Below, piece by piece: positions 1-8,462 of a DNA stretch of 64,000 bases. A program made the translations under genes and the position numbers. Position 1 is the stretch's first letter; every line of letters begins with the position of its first letter. A model generated the notes under the pieces. That model was not told the origin of the DNA. It searched no databases and saw only the letters and a program-made list of their open reading frames with translations. This DNA is from CAWFNW01 sp963817405 (GTDB lineage Bacteria; Actinomycetota; Coriobacteriia; Anaerosomatales; Anaerosomataceae), in the NCBI GenBank assembly GCA_963817405.1, contig CAWFNW010000001.1, positions 1-64,000 on the forward strand, written 5' to 3'.

Positions 1-138
1 GCCGGTGGATACGTTGTGCTGCTGGCGGCAGGCTCGTACGCGGTTCTCACGGCGATTGCGGACAGAGAGGCCAAGCTCGGGCTTGTCCAATACGAAATGC
101 GGTTCGCCGCTCGGCGCGTCGCCGACGTGCTTGGCTGA
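1..138 (+). CDS. Roadblock/LC7 (MglB-like) domain protein, C-terminal fragment
   Basis: Open from the first base of the window to a TGA at 136-138; only the last 45 residues are present. They fit the end of a roadblock/LC7 domain: a beta-hairpin with GGYVVLLAAGSYAVLTAI, then a charged helix ending RRVADVLG. Roadblock proteins dimerise and bind or regulate small Ras-like GTPases (MglB with MglA; the conservon proteins of actinobacteria). The GTPase gene at 2228-2755 fits that partnership. The family call rests on a short fragment and on context. Confidence 0.6.
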   Translation, partial: AGGYVVLLAAGSYAVLTAIADREAKLGLVQYEMRFAARRVADVLG

Positions 139-183
139 CACGGACAGTTCCGTTTTGCGATAGGAGAGGGCAGAACCCAGGCA

Positions 184-2212
184 ATGGCACTGCGCGGCAG
201 CCTTACCGACTTCAGTCTCCCCGATGTCTTCCAGCTCATTCAGCTGAGCAGGAAGACCGGTGTGTTGCGCGTCCACAGGGACGGCGCCGAAGGTTCTGTG
301 TGGTTCCGTGACGGGGACGTGTTTTTCGCGCAGTCAAACTGGCATCGAGAACTGCTGGGTCACCGCCTGGTGGCCGCCGGTCGAATTACCCCGGCCGCGC
401 TTGCGAAGGCGCTGGAGATTCGACTGAGTGAGCCGGCCGAGGGCCGTCGCCTTGGAGCGATCCTCGTTGACGAGGGCTATATCGGGCAGAACGTGCTCGA
501 GGCATTCGTCCAGGAGCAGATCCAGGACACGATCTTCGACCTCATGCGTTGGGACAGTGGCCGGTTCGATTTCGAGGTCCTGCCCGAGGCGGTCGATGAG
601 GACATCGGTCTGACCGTTTCGATTGAGAACATCGTCATGGAGGGCAGCCGGCGGATCGAGGAGTGGAACCGCATCCGCAAGAAGGTGCCTTCCACCGACA
701 TGGTCTTCAAGATGGCGACCGCTCCGGGCGAAGGCACGTTTGAGATCGCGCTCAAGCCCACCGAGTGGAATCTGCTACTGAAGCTCGACGGGACGCGTTC
801 GGTCGGCGAGCTCGCCGCGGCGCTCGGCAAGACCGACTTTGAAGTTGCGCGCATCGTCTACGGGCTCTTCTCCGCCGGCCTTCTCGAGGTAGCCACGGAC
901 GAGGAGGTCGCCCGCCTGAAGGCCGACATGGCCGGTCGGGAGGCTCGCCGAACCGGGGTCGCTGTCGACGTGGAAGAGTCGACTTCCGTCGAGCCAGAAC
1001 CCGAACCGGAAGCAGAGCCCGAGCCAGAAGCAGAGCCCGAGCCAGAAGCAGAGCCCGAGCCAGAAGCAGAGCCCGAGCCAGAAGCAGAGCTCGAGCCAGA
1101 AGCAGAGCCCGAACCCGAGCCGGAGCCCGAACCAGAGCCCGAAGTCGAACCGGAACCTGAACCTGAGCCTGAGCCAGAAGCAGAGCCCGAGCCCGAACCC
1201 GAGGCGGCGCCCGAACCCGAGGCGGAACAGGAGCCCGAGCCTGAGCGAGTTCGGGCTCGGACCAAGGGCCGTTGGTTTGGGATTGCCGAGTCGGAGCGCC
1301 ACCCCGAACCGGAGCCGGAGCCCGAACCGGAGCCGGAGCCGAACCGGAGCCCGAGCCCGAACCGGAACCCGAACCCGAGCCGGAACCCGAGCCGGAAGCC
1401 CGAGCCGGAGCCCGAACCCGCACCGGAACCCGAGCCCGAGCCAGAGCCCGAAGTCGAGGCGGCGCCCGAGCCGGAAGCAGAGCCGGAACCGGAACCCGAA
1501 CCCGAGCCGGAACCCGAGCCGGAGCCCGAACTCGCACCGGAACCCGAACCCGCACCAGAGCCCGAAGTCGAGGCGGCGCCCGAGCCTGAGCCCGTTCGGG
1601 CTCGGACTAAGGGTCGCTGGTGGGGGATTGCCGAGTCGGAGCGCCAACCCGAGCCGGAGCCGGAGCCCGAGCCGGAGACCCGAACCCGAGCCCGAACGCA
1701 GAACCAGAACCCGAGCCGGAACCCGAACCCGAGCCGGAACCGGAACCCGAGCCGGAACCCGAGCCGAGCCGGAGCCCGAACCCGAGCGCCCCTTCGAGCC
1801 GCTTGAGCCACCTGTCGAGCCGGAGCCCGAGGCGCCGCCCAAGCCGGCCTTCGTGCACACGGGGGACTTCGAGACCGACCTGCGGGCGTTTGGCCTGGGG
1901 GAGTTGCCGCCTGAGTTGCTCGAGCGCCTGGACGCGGAAAGCGAATCCACCGGGACCCCGGCTGAGGAACCCGTGGTTGAGATCCTGTCGAGCGACATCT
2001 ATCTGCAGGACCTCGAGATGGGCGCCTCGTTCGCCGGCGCCTTCGGCGATGAGCTTGCGGCGCTCACCGGTGGCGCTGAGGTATCGCGACCCCGGCCGGT
2101 GACGCAGGTCGCATGGGTGCCGGAGCCCGGCGCCAACTCGATCATCAAGCGCGATGAGACGGTCGATGCCGATCTCGTACGGTCGATCATCAGCGGCATC
2201 GAGAAGCTGTAG
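184..2212 (+). CDS. DUF4388 (PATAN-like) protein with long Glu-Pro repeat; frame broken inside the repeat
   Basis: ATG at 184 follows a purine-rich stretch (GGAGAGGG, about 163-170). Residues 1 to about 110 resemble DUF4388 (start MALRGSLTDFSLPDVFQLIQ), a domain common in gliding and pilus-linked signalling proteins. A winged-helix-like segment follows to about residue 250. From about 985 to 1800 the gene is Glu-Pro/Ala repeat, interrupted by two copies of RARTKGRWxGIAESER (1252-1299 and 1597-1644). The reading frame slips at about 1340 (one base short) and returns at about 1400 (one extra). It slips again at about 1677, 1708 and 1765. The initial frame stops at 1806. The conserved C-terminus (FVHTGDFETDLRAFGLGE to GIEKL) is in the second frame and ends at 2212. 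Either the repeat is misassembled or the gene is truly interrupted. Next to roadblock and GTPase genes, a polarity or pilus-control role is plausible but inferred. Confidence 0.7.
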
Positions 2213-2227
2213 GAACGGAGCAACTGC

Positions 2228-2755
2228 ATGCAGTCAGTGAAAGTCGTCATCACCGGCCCGTTCGACGCGGGCAAGACGACATTCATCAAGTCGGTGAGTG
2301 AGATAACGGTGCTGTCGACGGAGCGTCAGGTCACGAACGCCGAGTCGTCAGGGTCCGGCGAGACGACGGTCGCCATGGATTTCGGCCGCATCACCATTTC
2401 GGATGACGTGGTCCTCTACCTGTTCGGCACTCCCGGGCAGGAGCGCTTCTCTTTCATGTGGGAGACGCTTGCCGAGGGGATGCTGGGGTTCGTGGTCATG
2501 GTCGACGGCACCTCGGACGACTCGATTCGCGAGGCTGTCTCGATGATTGAGTTCTTCACGCGCATGTCTGACGTTCCGTTCGTGGTTGCCGCCAACCGTG
2601 TTGCCGACGATGACGATGCCGGGCTGGAGCGAATCAGGAGTACGCTCGCCCTGCCGCCGGATGTGACGCTTCTTGGTTGTGACGCGCGGGACCGCGAGAG
2701 CGTCAAGAGCGTCCTTCTCGGGCTGCTGTTCCGGATTCTGCAGACGCTGGAGTGA
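2228..2755 (+). CDS. Ras-like small GTPase (MglA/conservon type)
   Basis: 175 residues, the usual size for a small GTPase. P-loop GPFDAGKTT at residues 10-18; switch region around TTVAMDFG (46-53); G3 motif GTPGQERF (67-74). The G4 element reads ANRVAD (122-127) instead of NKxD, so guanine recognition is atypical, which is seen in bacterial relatives of this type. G5-like CDARD lies near residue 150. It starts 15 bases after the DUF4388 gene and overlaps nothing. With the roadblock fragment at the window edge it forms a GTPase/regulator set directly upstream of the type IV pilus genes, which suggests control of pilus polarity or activity, as MglA/MglB do in Myxococcus. The function is inferred from context. 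Confidence 0.85.
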   Translation: MQSVKVVITGPFDAGKTTFIKSVSEITVLSTERQVTNAESSGSGETTVAMDFGRITISDDVVLYLFGTPGQERFSFMWETLAEGMLGFVVMVDGTSDDSIREAVSMIEFFTRMSDVPFVVAANRVADDDDAGLERIRSTLALPPDVTLLGCDARDRESVKSVLLGLLFRILQTLE

Positions 2756-2759
2756 GATC

Positions 2760-3218
2760 GTGACCGGTGCGATTCGACTGCTCGCGACACTCGCAGCGGT
2801 GGTCGCCGCAGTTGGGCTCGTCCTGCTTGTCGTGGCAATCGTGCGACGCTCGCGCCGCTCAACGTGGTCGACCGACATCTCGACCACCGACTGCCTGGAA
2901 CGCTCGCTGGGTGCCGCGGCGGTACTGCGAGGAACGGATTCAGACCTGGGGTGCGAACCGGAGGCCACCAAGGTCGAGCCGCTCGCTGCGGGCACGGGGG
3001 GTCCGGCGGACCAACGGCTCGTCGCGCCAATCGTATTACGATTTGTAGGGGAGTCGAGTGTGGTCGGTGTCCGTGCCGATACAGAAACTGCCGCGGCTTT
3101 CGAGCGTATAGCCGATGAGTTGACCGGTGGCATGATGGACTACCATGACATTGGGCGCGCTCGGTCATCGAGTGGCGCAGAATCCGTGAGGGGTGTGGAG
3201 CGTGGCGCAGGCATCTGA
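2760..3218 (+). CDS. Small membrane-anchored protein of unknown function
   Basis: GTG at 2760 is chosen because it directly follows the GTPase stop and puts a hydrophobic helix (about residues 5-28, LLATLAAVVAAVGLVLLVVAI) at the N-terminus, followed by RRSRR, so the remainder is probably cytoplasmic. 152 residues; no family recognised. The C-terminal half is hydrophilic and low in motifs. The last 17 bases overlap the start of pilB, so it is probably co-transcribed with it. It could be an accessory membrane component of the GTPase module or of the pilus. Given the indels nearby, its frame should be treated with some caution. Confidence 0.55.
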   Translation: MTGAIRLLATLAAVVAAVGLVLLVVAIVRRSRRSTWSTDISTTDCLERSLGAAAVLRGTDSDLGCEPEATKVEPLAAGTGGPADQRLVAPIVLRFVGESSVVGVRADTETAAAFERIADELTGGMMDYHDIGRARSSSGAESVRGVERGAGI

Positions 3219-4869
3219 ACGGCTCGGCGCGCTGATGAGGCGTGCCGGCGTAATCACGGAGCAGCAGCTCAATGATGCCCTTCAGGTGCATCAGGCCACA
3301 GCGGCGCCGCTCGGCCGCGTTCTCGTCGACCTCGGCTACGCGACCGCCGGCACGGTCCTCAGCATGGTCGCGAAGCAGATTGGGATCGAGTACATCGACT
3401 TCACCGAGATGCACCCCGAGCCCAGCGCGGTCGCGCTGGTGCCGCGCGAGGTGGCCGCTCGGTACACGCTGATGCCCGTGCGCTTCGACGAGGGCGTGCT
3501 CGTCGTGGCCCTGGCGGATCCGCAGAACGTCCTTGCGCTGGACGACGTGCGGATCATGAGCGGCCATGACATCCGTCCGGCCATCTCCACCCGGGACGCC
3601 ATCCTCGTTGCGATCGAGGAGTACTACAAGCTTGCCGAGCACGTCGACCTGGACTTTCTCGACGGCATCGACCTCGATGGGGCGGATGTCAGCACACTCG
3701 CCGAGGTGGCTGAAGAGGCGCCCATCGTCAAGCTCGTGAACTACGTCATCAACAAGGCGGTCACCGATCGAGCATCCGACATCCACATCGAGCCGCAGGA
3801 GCGCGACTTGCGCGTGCGGTTCCGGGTAGACGGCGTGCTCCAAGAGGTGATGCGCAGTCCGAAGGCCACCCAGAACGCGATCATCAGCCGTTTCAAGATC
3901 ATGGCGGACATGGACATCGCGGAGAGCCGGAAGCCCCAGGATGGCCACTCAGCGGTCACCGTCGGCGGCCACAAGATGGACCTGCGCGTCTCGACGCTCC
4001 CCACGGTGTACGGCGAACGCGTCGTTCTTCGCATTCTTCGCAAGGACAACATCCTGCTGAAGTTGGAGGACCTCGGGTTCCTTCCCGAATCGCTGGAGCG
4101 CTTCGAGACGGCCTTCCGCAAGCCGTACGGGACGATTCTCTGTACCGGTCCCACCGGATCGGGCAAGTCCACGACGCTCTACGCCGCCGTGAACGTGCTC
4201 AACATCCCGGACCGCAACATCCTCACCATTGAGGACCCGGTCGAGTACCGCCTGTCTGGCGTGAACCAGGTTCAGACGAACGTGAAGGCAGGCCTCACCT
4301 TCGCGCGGGCGTTGCGGTCGTTTCTGCGGTGCTCGCCCGACGTCATTCTCGTGGGAGAGATTCGCGACCAGGAGACGGCGAAGATCGCCATCGAGTCTGC
4401 ACTCACCGGCCACTTGGTGCTCTCCACGCTCCACACCAACGACGCGGCGGGCGCCGTCACCCGTCTGGTGGAGATGGGCGTCGAGCCGTTCCTGGTCTCG
4501 TCGGCAGTGGACTGCGTTCTGGCGCAGCGCCTCGCACGCAAGCTCTGCCCCGACTGCAAGGAATCGTACGAGCCTCCGCGTCAGATGCTGCTTGACGCGG
4601 GTTACCCCGAAGACGCACTTCCCGAGATGCTCTACCGGCCCGTGGGCTGCAGGAAGTGCGGCAACACGGGGTATCGGGGCCGCACGGGCCTTCACGAAGT
4701 CATGCTGATGTCCGAGGAGATCTCCGATCTCACCGTGCGAGAGGCGACGGCGGAGGAGGTCCGTCTCAAGGCCATCGAGCAGGGCATGCTGACGCTCAAG
4801 CAGGACGGTCTGGAGAAGGTGCGGCTGGGGTGGACCTCGCTTGAAGAGGTCATGCGCGTCGTCGTCTGA
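3202..4869 (+). CDS. pilB: Type IV pilus assembly ATPase PilB (GspE/PulE family)
   Basis: Hexameric ATPase that drives pilus extension at the inner face of the membrane. The N-terminal MshEN/T2SSE_N domain (residues 1 to about 150) is followed by the secretion ATPase domain. Walker A GPTGSGKST at 316-324, Walker B-type DVILVGEIRD from 380, His-box region STLHTNDAA near 415. Four cysteines (449, 452, 483, 486) form the zinc-binding pair of CxxC motifs seen in PilB/GspE. GTG at 3202 is chosen because GAGGGG (3188-3193) lies 8 bases upstream; GTG 3193 is an alternative. 555 residues, normal length, no frame break. No pilT retraction ATPase lies beside it, unlike many pilB-pilT-pilC loci. Confidence 0.95.
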   Translation: MAQASERLGALMRRAGVITEQQLNDALQVHQATAAPLGRVLVDLGYATAGTVLSMVAKQIGIEYIDFTEMHPEPSAVALVPREVAARYTLMPVRFDEGVLVVALADPQNVLALDDVRIMSGHDIRPAISTRDAILVAIEEYYKLAEHVDLDFLDGIDLDGADVSTLAEVAEEAPIVKLVNYVINKAVTDRASDIHIEPQERDLRVRFRVDGVLQEVMRSPKATQNAIISRFKIMADMDIAESRKPQDGHSAVTVGGHKMDLRVSTLPTVYGERVVLRILRKDNILLKLEDLGFLPESLERFETAFRKPYGTILCTGPTGSGKSTTLYAAVNVLNIPDRNILTIEDPVEYRLSGVNQVQTNVKAGLTFARALRSFLRCSPDVILVGEIRDQETAKIAIESALTGHLVLSTLHTNDAAGAVTRLVEMGVEPFLVSSAVDCVLAQRLARKLCPDCKESYEPPRQMLLDAGYPEDALPEMLYRPVGCRKCGNTGYRGRTGLHEVMLMSEEISDLTVREATAEEVRLKAIEQGMLTLKQDGLEKVRLGWTSLEEVMRVVV

Positions 4870-4952
4870 TTCGGCCTGGGACTTGAGTCCGCCGTTCATT
4901 CGGACGATATTGTCTGTGACTGCATGGCCGAAGAACAGGAAGGGCCGACGTC

Positions 4953-6165
4953 ATGGCGAGCACCACGTTCAAGTACAGCCTTCGCGACAGTGCCGGCAGG
5001 GTAACGACAGGCCGCATCGAAGGCGACAGCCGCGAGGCGGTTGCCGCGCGGCTTCGTCAGAGCGGCATCGTCCTCGAACTCAGCGAGGACCGCTTCGCGC
5101 GGCTCAGCAAGATCTCGTTTGGGACCTCGGTCAAGACGAAGGACATCACCATCTTCGCGCGGCAGTTTGCGACGATGATCAACGCCGGGCTCTCGTTGAC
5201 CAAGTGCCTGAGCATCCTTGCAGCGCAGTCCGACAGCAAGGAGCTTCGCGAGATCATTGCGCAGCTGGGACACGACGTCGAGGCCGGGCAGTCGCTCTCC
5301 GAGGCGATGTCCAAGCACGGCAAGGTCTTCCCTCCGATGTTCGTGAACATGGTGAAGGCGGGTGAGACCGGCGGCGTGCTCGACGAGGTTCTCGTTCGCG
5401 TGGCGGATCTCTTCGAGCAGGAGGCGTCGCTGAGGGCCCGCATCAAGAGCGCGATGACGTATCCCATTGCCATGGGCACACTGGTGCTGCTGATTCTCAT
5501 CGCCATGCTGATCTTCGTGGTTCCAACCTTCGAGAAGATGTTCGCGGACATGGGCGGCGAGCTGCCGATCGCCACGCGAATCCTCGTTGGCCATCTCCAA
5601 CGGCGCCACCAGCTGGCCCGGTCTGGTCTTCGTGGTTGTCGTGGTGGCCCTGATTGTTGCGTTCAAGCAGTGGACGTCAACGGAGTCCGGACGCTACATC
5701 TGGGATGGCATCAAGTTGCGCATCCCAATCATCAAGCAGGTCGTGCGCAAGGGCGCAATCGCGCGATTCACGCGCACGTTCGGCACGCTCGTCGCGGCCG
5801 GCGTCCCGATTCTGTCCGCGCTGGACATCGTGGCAGACACGTCCGGTAACGCGGTCGTGGCGCGAGCCATCAGGAAGGCCCGGTCAGCGGTCAAGGAGGG
5901 CGAGATGATCGCCAAGCCGCTTGCCGAGTCACCCGTATTCCCGTCGATGGTCGTGCAGATGATCGCGGTGGGCGAAGAGACCGGCGCGCTCGATCAGATG
6001 CTGAGCAAGGTCGCCGACTTCTACGACGAAGAGGTCTCCAACACGGTCGACAGCCTGACGTCGATCATCGAGCCGGTCATGATGGCGACTCTCGGCGGTG
6101 TCGTCGGCCTGGTCGTTGTCGCGCTCTACATGCCGATGTTCCAGGTGATCACGCTCATCAAGTAG
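4953..6165 (+). CDS. pilC: Type IV pilus inner-membrane platform protein PilC (GspF family), one frameshift
   Basis: PilC is the polytopic platform on which PilB acts. Two GspF-type cytoplasmic domains are visible: TIFARQFATMINAGLSL in the first half and IARFTRTFGTLVAAGVPIL in the second. They are separated by the hydrophobic segment LVLLILIAMLIFVVPTF and followed by a C-terminal membrane helix. The frame from ATG 4953 fails near 5590, where GTTGGCC appears to carry one extra base; without it the text reads ILVAISNG and continues to the stop at 6165. The repaired protein would be 403 residues, the normal PilC length. I read this as a single-base insertion, either a sequencing error or a recent mutation. 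Confidence 0.9.
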
Positions 6166-6190
6166 CGCCGAGCGGCGTATCCAAGTGCGT

Positions 6191-6222
6191 CGTGCGCCCT
6201 CCCCGGTTGGGGAGGGCGCACG
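6191..6222 (+). terminator. Strong hairpin after pilC
   Basis: A perfect 14-bp stem (CGTGCGCCCTCCCC at 6191-6204, complement at 6209-6222) closes on a GGTT loop 26 bases after the pilC stop. There is no T-tract, so it would act as a hairpin-only terminator or mRNA 3' end. It separates pilB-pilC from the separately promoted pilin gene. Confidence 0.65.
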
Positions 6223-6313
6223 TGTCTCTGGCAGGTGAATCGAAAGGATGACGAGGGCACTACTGCGGGACGATTCGGGTGAACTGGCATTGACCATCGT
6301 GCGAATTCGACAC

Positions 6314-6340
6314 TAAAGTCTTGCTTGTACACGCCGATAA
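6314..6340 (+). promoter_or_regulatory. Sigma-28 (FliA/SigD/WhiG)-type promoter of pilin gene pilA1
   Basis: TAAA at 6314-6317, exactly 15 bases, then GCCGATAA at 6333-6340: an exact match to the sigma-28 consensus TAAA-N15-GCCGATAA. It lies 55 bases upstream of the pilin start. The leader that follows can fold GCGGGC/GCCCGC near 6350-6370. An overlapping sigma-A reading (TTGACC 6290-6295, 18 bases, TAAAGT) is possible but matches less well. Confidence 0.75.
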
Positions 6341-6395
6341 TCGGTGTGAGCGGGCAGAAGGGCCCGCACGGTCCCTGTGAAAGGGGGGAGCATCT

Positions 6396-6778
6396 GTGAA
6401 GATGTTCAAGAAGGAAGAGGGTTTCACCCTCGTCGAGCTCATGGTCGTCGTCCTCATTATCGGTATCCTTGTTGCCATCGCCATCCCGGTCTTCAACGCT
6501 GCTCGGGCAGTGCCCAGACCCGTACGTGCCAGGCGAACCTGCGCACGATGGACGGCGCCGTCCAGCAGTGGCGTGCTGACGCCGTCGGCAACAACCCGGC
6601 CAACTTTGTTGCTGCGAGTGATCCGTCTGCGTCTGGTGGACAGTTCCGCGGCGCACCTTCCCTTCCTGAAGTCGAGCCCGCACTGCCCGGCCGATGCCGC
6701 GAATGCTCACTACGTCATCACCGGTGGGACGAGCGGTATGCCCGGTCGTCGCCGCCAACCCTACTGCACGTCTACTAG
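6396..6778 (+). CDS. pilA: Type IV major-pilin-like protein (pilA1), several frameshifts
   Basis: GTG at 6396 has AAAGGGGGGAG upstream. The prepilin leader is short: KMFKKEEG, cleaved before FTLVELMVVVLIIGILVAIA, with Glu at +5 as required for assembly. After FNAAR the frame must change (about 6505, one base missing) to read SAQTRTCQANLRTMDGAVQQW, which closely matches the second pilin at 7896. It changes again at about 6656 to give LKSSPHCPADAANAHYVITGG, and again near 6742 and 6765 to reach the TAG at 6778. Four indels in 383 bases make this either very poor sequence or a decaying gene. The N-terminal part and the shared CQANLRT and HCP motifs make the identity firm. Confidence 0.8.
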
Positions 6779-6810
6779 GCCTGACAACTGTCAGCTTGGA
6801 CGGGATGCAG

Positions 6811-6845
6811 CGAGGAGGCCGGGGACCAGTGCCCCGGCCTCTTCG
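6811..6845 (+). terminator. Hairpin between pilA1 and pilD
   Basis: A 14-bp stem with one G-U pair (CGAGGAGGCCGGGG at 6811-6824 with 6832-6845) and a 7-base loop. A smaller hairpin, CTGACA/TGTCAG, lies at 6781-6794. It could insulate abundant pilin mRNA from the peptidase gene. Confidence 0.6.
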
Positions 6846-6928
6846 CGTACGTGCGAGAGTGACAGCACGGGTCGCCATCGGCTAGGCTCGTCGCGTCCAT
6901 TCGGCCGCAACCCCTGGGAGCGGATGAC

Positions 6929-7763
6929 GTGAGCGCACTGCCGGACTGGTTCGGCCCGCTCGTCCTCGGCCTGTTCGGCCTTGTGATCGGGAGCTTCGCC
7001 AACGTCGTCATCTACCGGCTGCCTCGTGGCGAGTCTCTCTCGCACCCCCCGTCGCACTGCCCGGCGTGCGGGCACCCCATCCGCTGGCGGGACAACGTCC
7101 CGGTCGTGAGTTGGCTGTTTCTTCGCGGCCGGTGTCGCGACTGCGGCGCGCCCATCTCCCCTCGGTACCCTCTCGTGGAAGCGGCGATGGGGCTCCTGTG
7201 GGCCGGCGCCGGCATCTTCTACGGCATGGGGCCGCGCACAGCGCCGGCCATCGTGCTCCTGTTCCTGCTCCTCGTGCTCTCGCTCATCGATCTCGATACG
7301 ATGCGTCTGCCCAACGCGCTCGTGGGGCTGCTCTTCGGTGCGGGCGTGGTGCTGGCGGCGATCGCCCAGTTCGCGGGCATTCCTCTCATGCCGCTCGTCC
7401 CCGCAGCAGCGAAGCGGGATCCTCGCCCAGCCGCTCGCGGTTGCGCTCATCGGCGCGCTCGCGGGCGCGGGACTCAGCCTCGGCATCGCCCAGGCGTACT
7501 CGTCGGTGCGCGGCGCCCAAGGGTTCGGGATGGGGGACGTGAAGCTTCTTGGCGCCATCGGCGTCTACCTGGGGTTGTACGTGCTCATGGTCCTGTTCGT
7601 TGCGAGCCTCATGGGGGCAGTGTGGGGCGTGGCGTCCAAGCGGGTGGAGTCGCTCAGGTCCCGTGTGCCGTTCGGCCCGTTCGTCGCGCTCGCGACCGTC
7701 GTCGTCCTCGTGTGGGGGCCGCCCGCGTGGGGCTGGTACGCATCGCTGGTTGGGCTCGCCTGA
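6929..7763 (+). CDS. pilD: Prepilin peptidase / N-methyltransferase PilD (A24 family), one frameshift
   Basis: Membrane aspartyl protease that cleaves prepilin leaders before Phe and N-methylates the new end. The N-terminal A24_N domain has IGSFANVVIYRLPRG and the zinc-type pairs CPACGHP and CRDCGAP (about residues 47-75). The catalytic aspartates are in SLIDLDTMRLP and in FGMGDVKLL. The frame from GTG 6929 is lost near 7411 (GCGAAGCGGG carries one extra A). The second part, SGILAQPLAVALIGALAG to the end at 7763, contains the second aspartate motif. The repaired length is about 277 residues, typical. It should process all four prepilin-like proteins encoded around it. Confidence 0.88.
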
Positions 7764-7805
7764 CCTCATCCTCTGGGTCGCCGTCACGGGCATCTTCACT
7801 CGGCC

Positions 7806-7833
7806 TCAAGGCGGCGGGCGGCGGTGCCGATAC
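7806..7833 (+). promoter_or_regulatory. Weak sigma-28-like promoter upstream of pilA2
   Basis: TCAA at 7806-7809, 16 bases, then GCCGATAC at 7826-7833, 62 bases upstream of the second pilin start. The -10 half is strong and the -35 half has one mismatch. It is given weight mainly because the two neighbouring prepilin genes have better versions. Confidence 0.45.
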
Positions 7834-7895
7834 CTGCGGGAGGAAGGCGTTTGTCTTCCGCAGGTGTCGCGCATTCAGAGAGGAGGTGGGTCCTC

Positions 7896-8277
7896 ATGAT
7901 GACGGTCAGCGAGCAGCTCAGGCGCTCTGAGTCAGGTTTCACGCTGGTCGAGCTCATGGTCGTGGTCCTCATTGTCGGCATCCTCGTGACGGTTGCATTT
8001 CCGGTCTTCACCGCAGCCCAGAACCTGGCGCGAGAGCGCGCCTGCCAGGCCAACCTCCGCACCATCGACGGAGCAATCGAGCAGTGGCAGGCCGACGCTG
8101 TCGCCAACGACGCCGCCGCGCTCGAAGGGGCGGAGCCCTTCGACGTCCTGGAGAACGCGGTGGGCATCGAAGTACCTGCGGAGTCAGCCGCACTGCCCCT
8201 CGGACGGATCCGCATACACGATCGAAGGCGGCCGTGCGGTCTGCAACCGCGCGGACGGTCCCGCGCACACGTACTAG
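7896..8277 (+). CDS. Type IV pilin-like protein (pilA2), one frameshift
   Basis: ATGATG at 7896 follows AGGAGGTGGG. The leader ends at Gly14, then FTLVELMVVVLIVGILVTVAF with Glu at +5. The body has ERACQANLRTIDGAIEQWQADAV, a near-copy of the pilA1 segment. The initial frame runs out of homology near 8168; dropping one base there (GCATCGAAG) gives KYLRSQPHCPSDGSAYTIEGG and a stop at 8277 after AHTY. The repaired protein is about 126 residues with three cysteines (CQAN, HCPS, VCNR), of which two could form the C-terminal disulfide loop of type IV pilins. It is paralogous to pilA1, so one may be the major and the other an alternative pilin. Confidence 0.82.
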
Positions 8278-8360
8278 GTGCGGCGAGCCGGCCCCGCATG
8301 TCGCTCGCGTTACAGGGCTAGCAGGGCCCGATATGTCTGGACGGGAACCGCGTCCGGCGC

Positions 8361-8388
8361 TAAAGTTGCAGCTTAGGGGTGTCGATAT
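8361..8388 (+). promoter_or_regulatory. Sigma-28-type promoter of the repeat-bearing prepilin gene
   Basis: TAAA at 8361-8364, 16 bases, then GTCGATAT at 8381-8388, compared with the consensus GCCGATAA. It sits about 75 bases upstream of the ATG at 8463 in the 185-base gap after pilA2, where I see no other element. Confidence 0.6.
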
Positions 8389-8462
8389 CGACGTTGAGAA
8401 CAGCCGAGCACGTGGAGGATCGCGCATTGCAGTGCGCGACCTTGGGGAACGGGTGAATTGCG

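Noticed and set aside
985..1800. Regular short repeats that might be a CRISPR or microsatellite array
   Set aside because: The repeat is a GAGCCN-type codon repeat translating to Glu-Pro in frame; there are no unique spacers.
752..1811. Long minus-strand frames coding Gly-Ser or Arg-rich repeats
   Set aside because: They are the complement of the Glu-Pro repeat and have no start context or homology.
3076..3084. GCCGATAC before pilB
   Set aside because: No -35 half at the right distance; lies inside the small membrane protein gene.
6226..6300. Possible c-di-GMP (GEMM) riboswitch before pilA1, from a CGAAAGG segment
   Set aside because: The conserved GEMM core (GGGACGCAAAGCC-like) is absent, and the segment lies upstream of the likely promoter.
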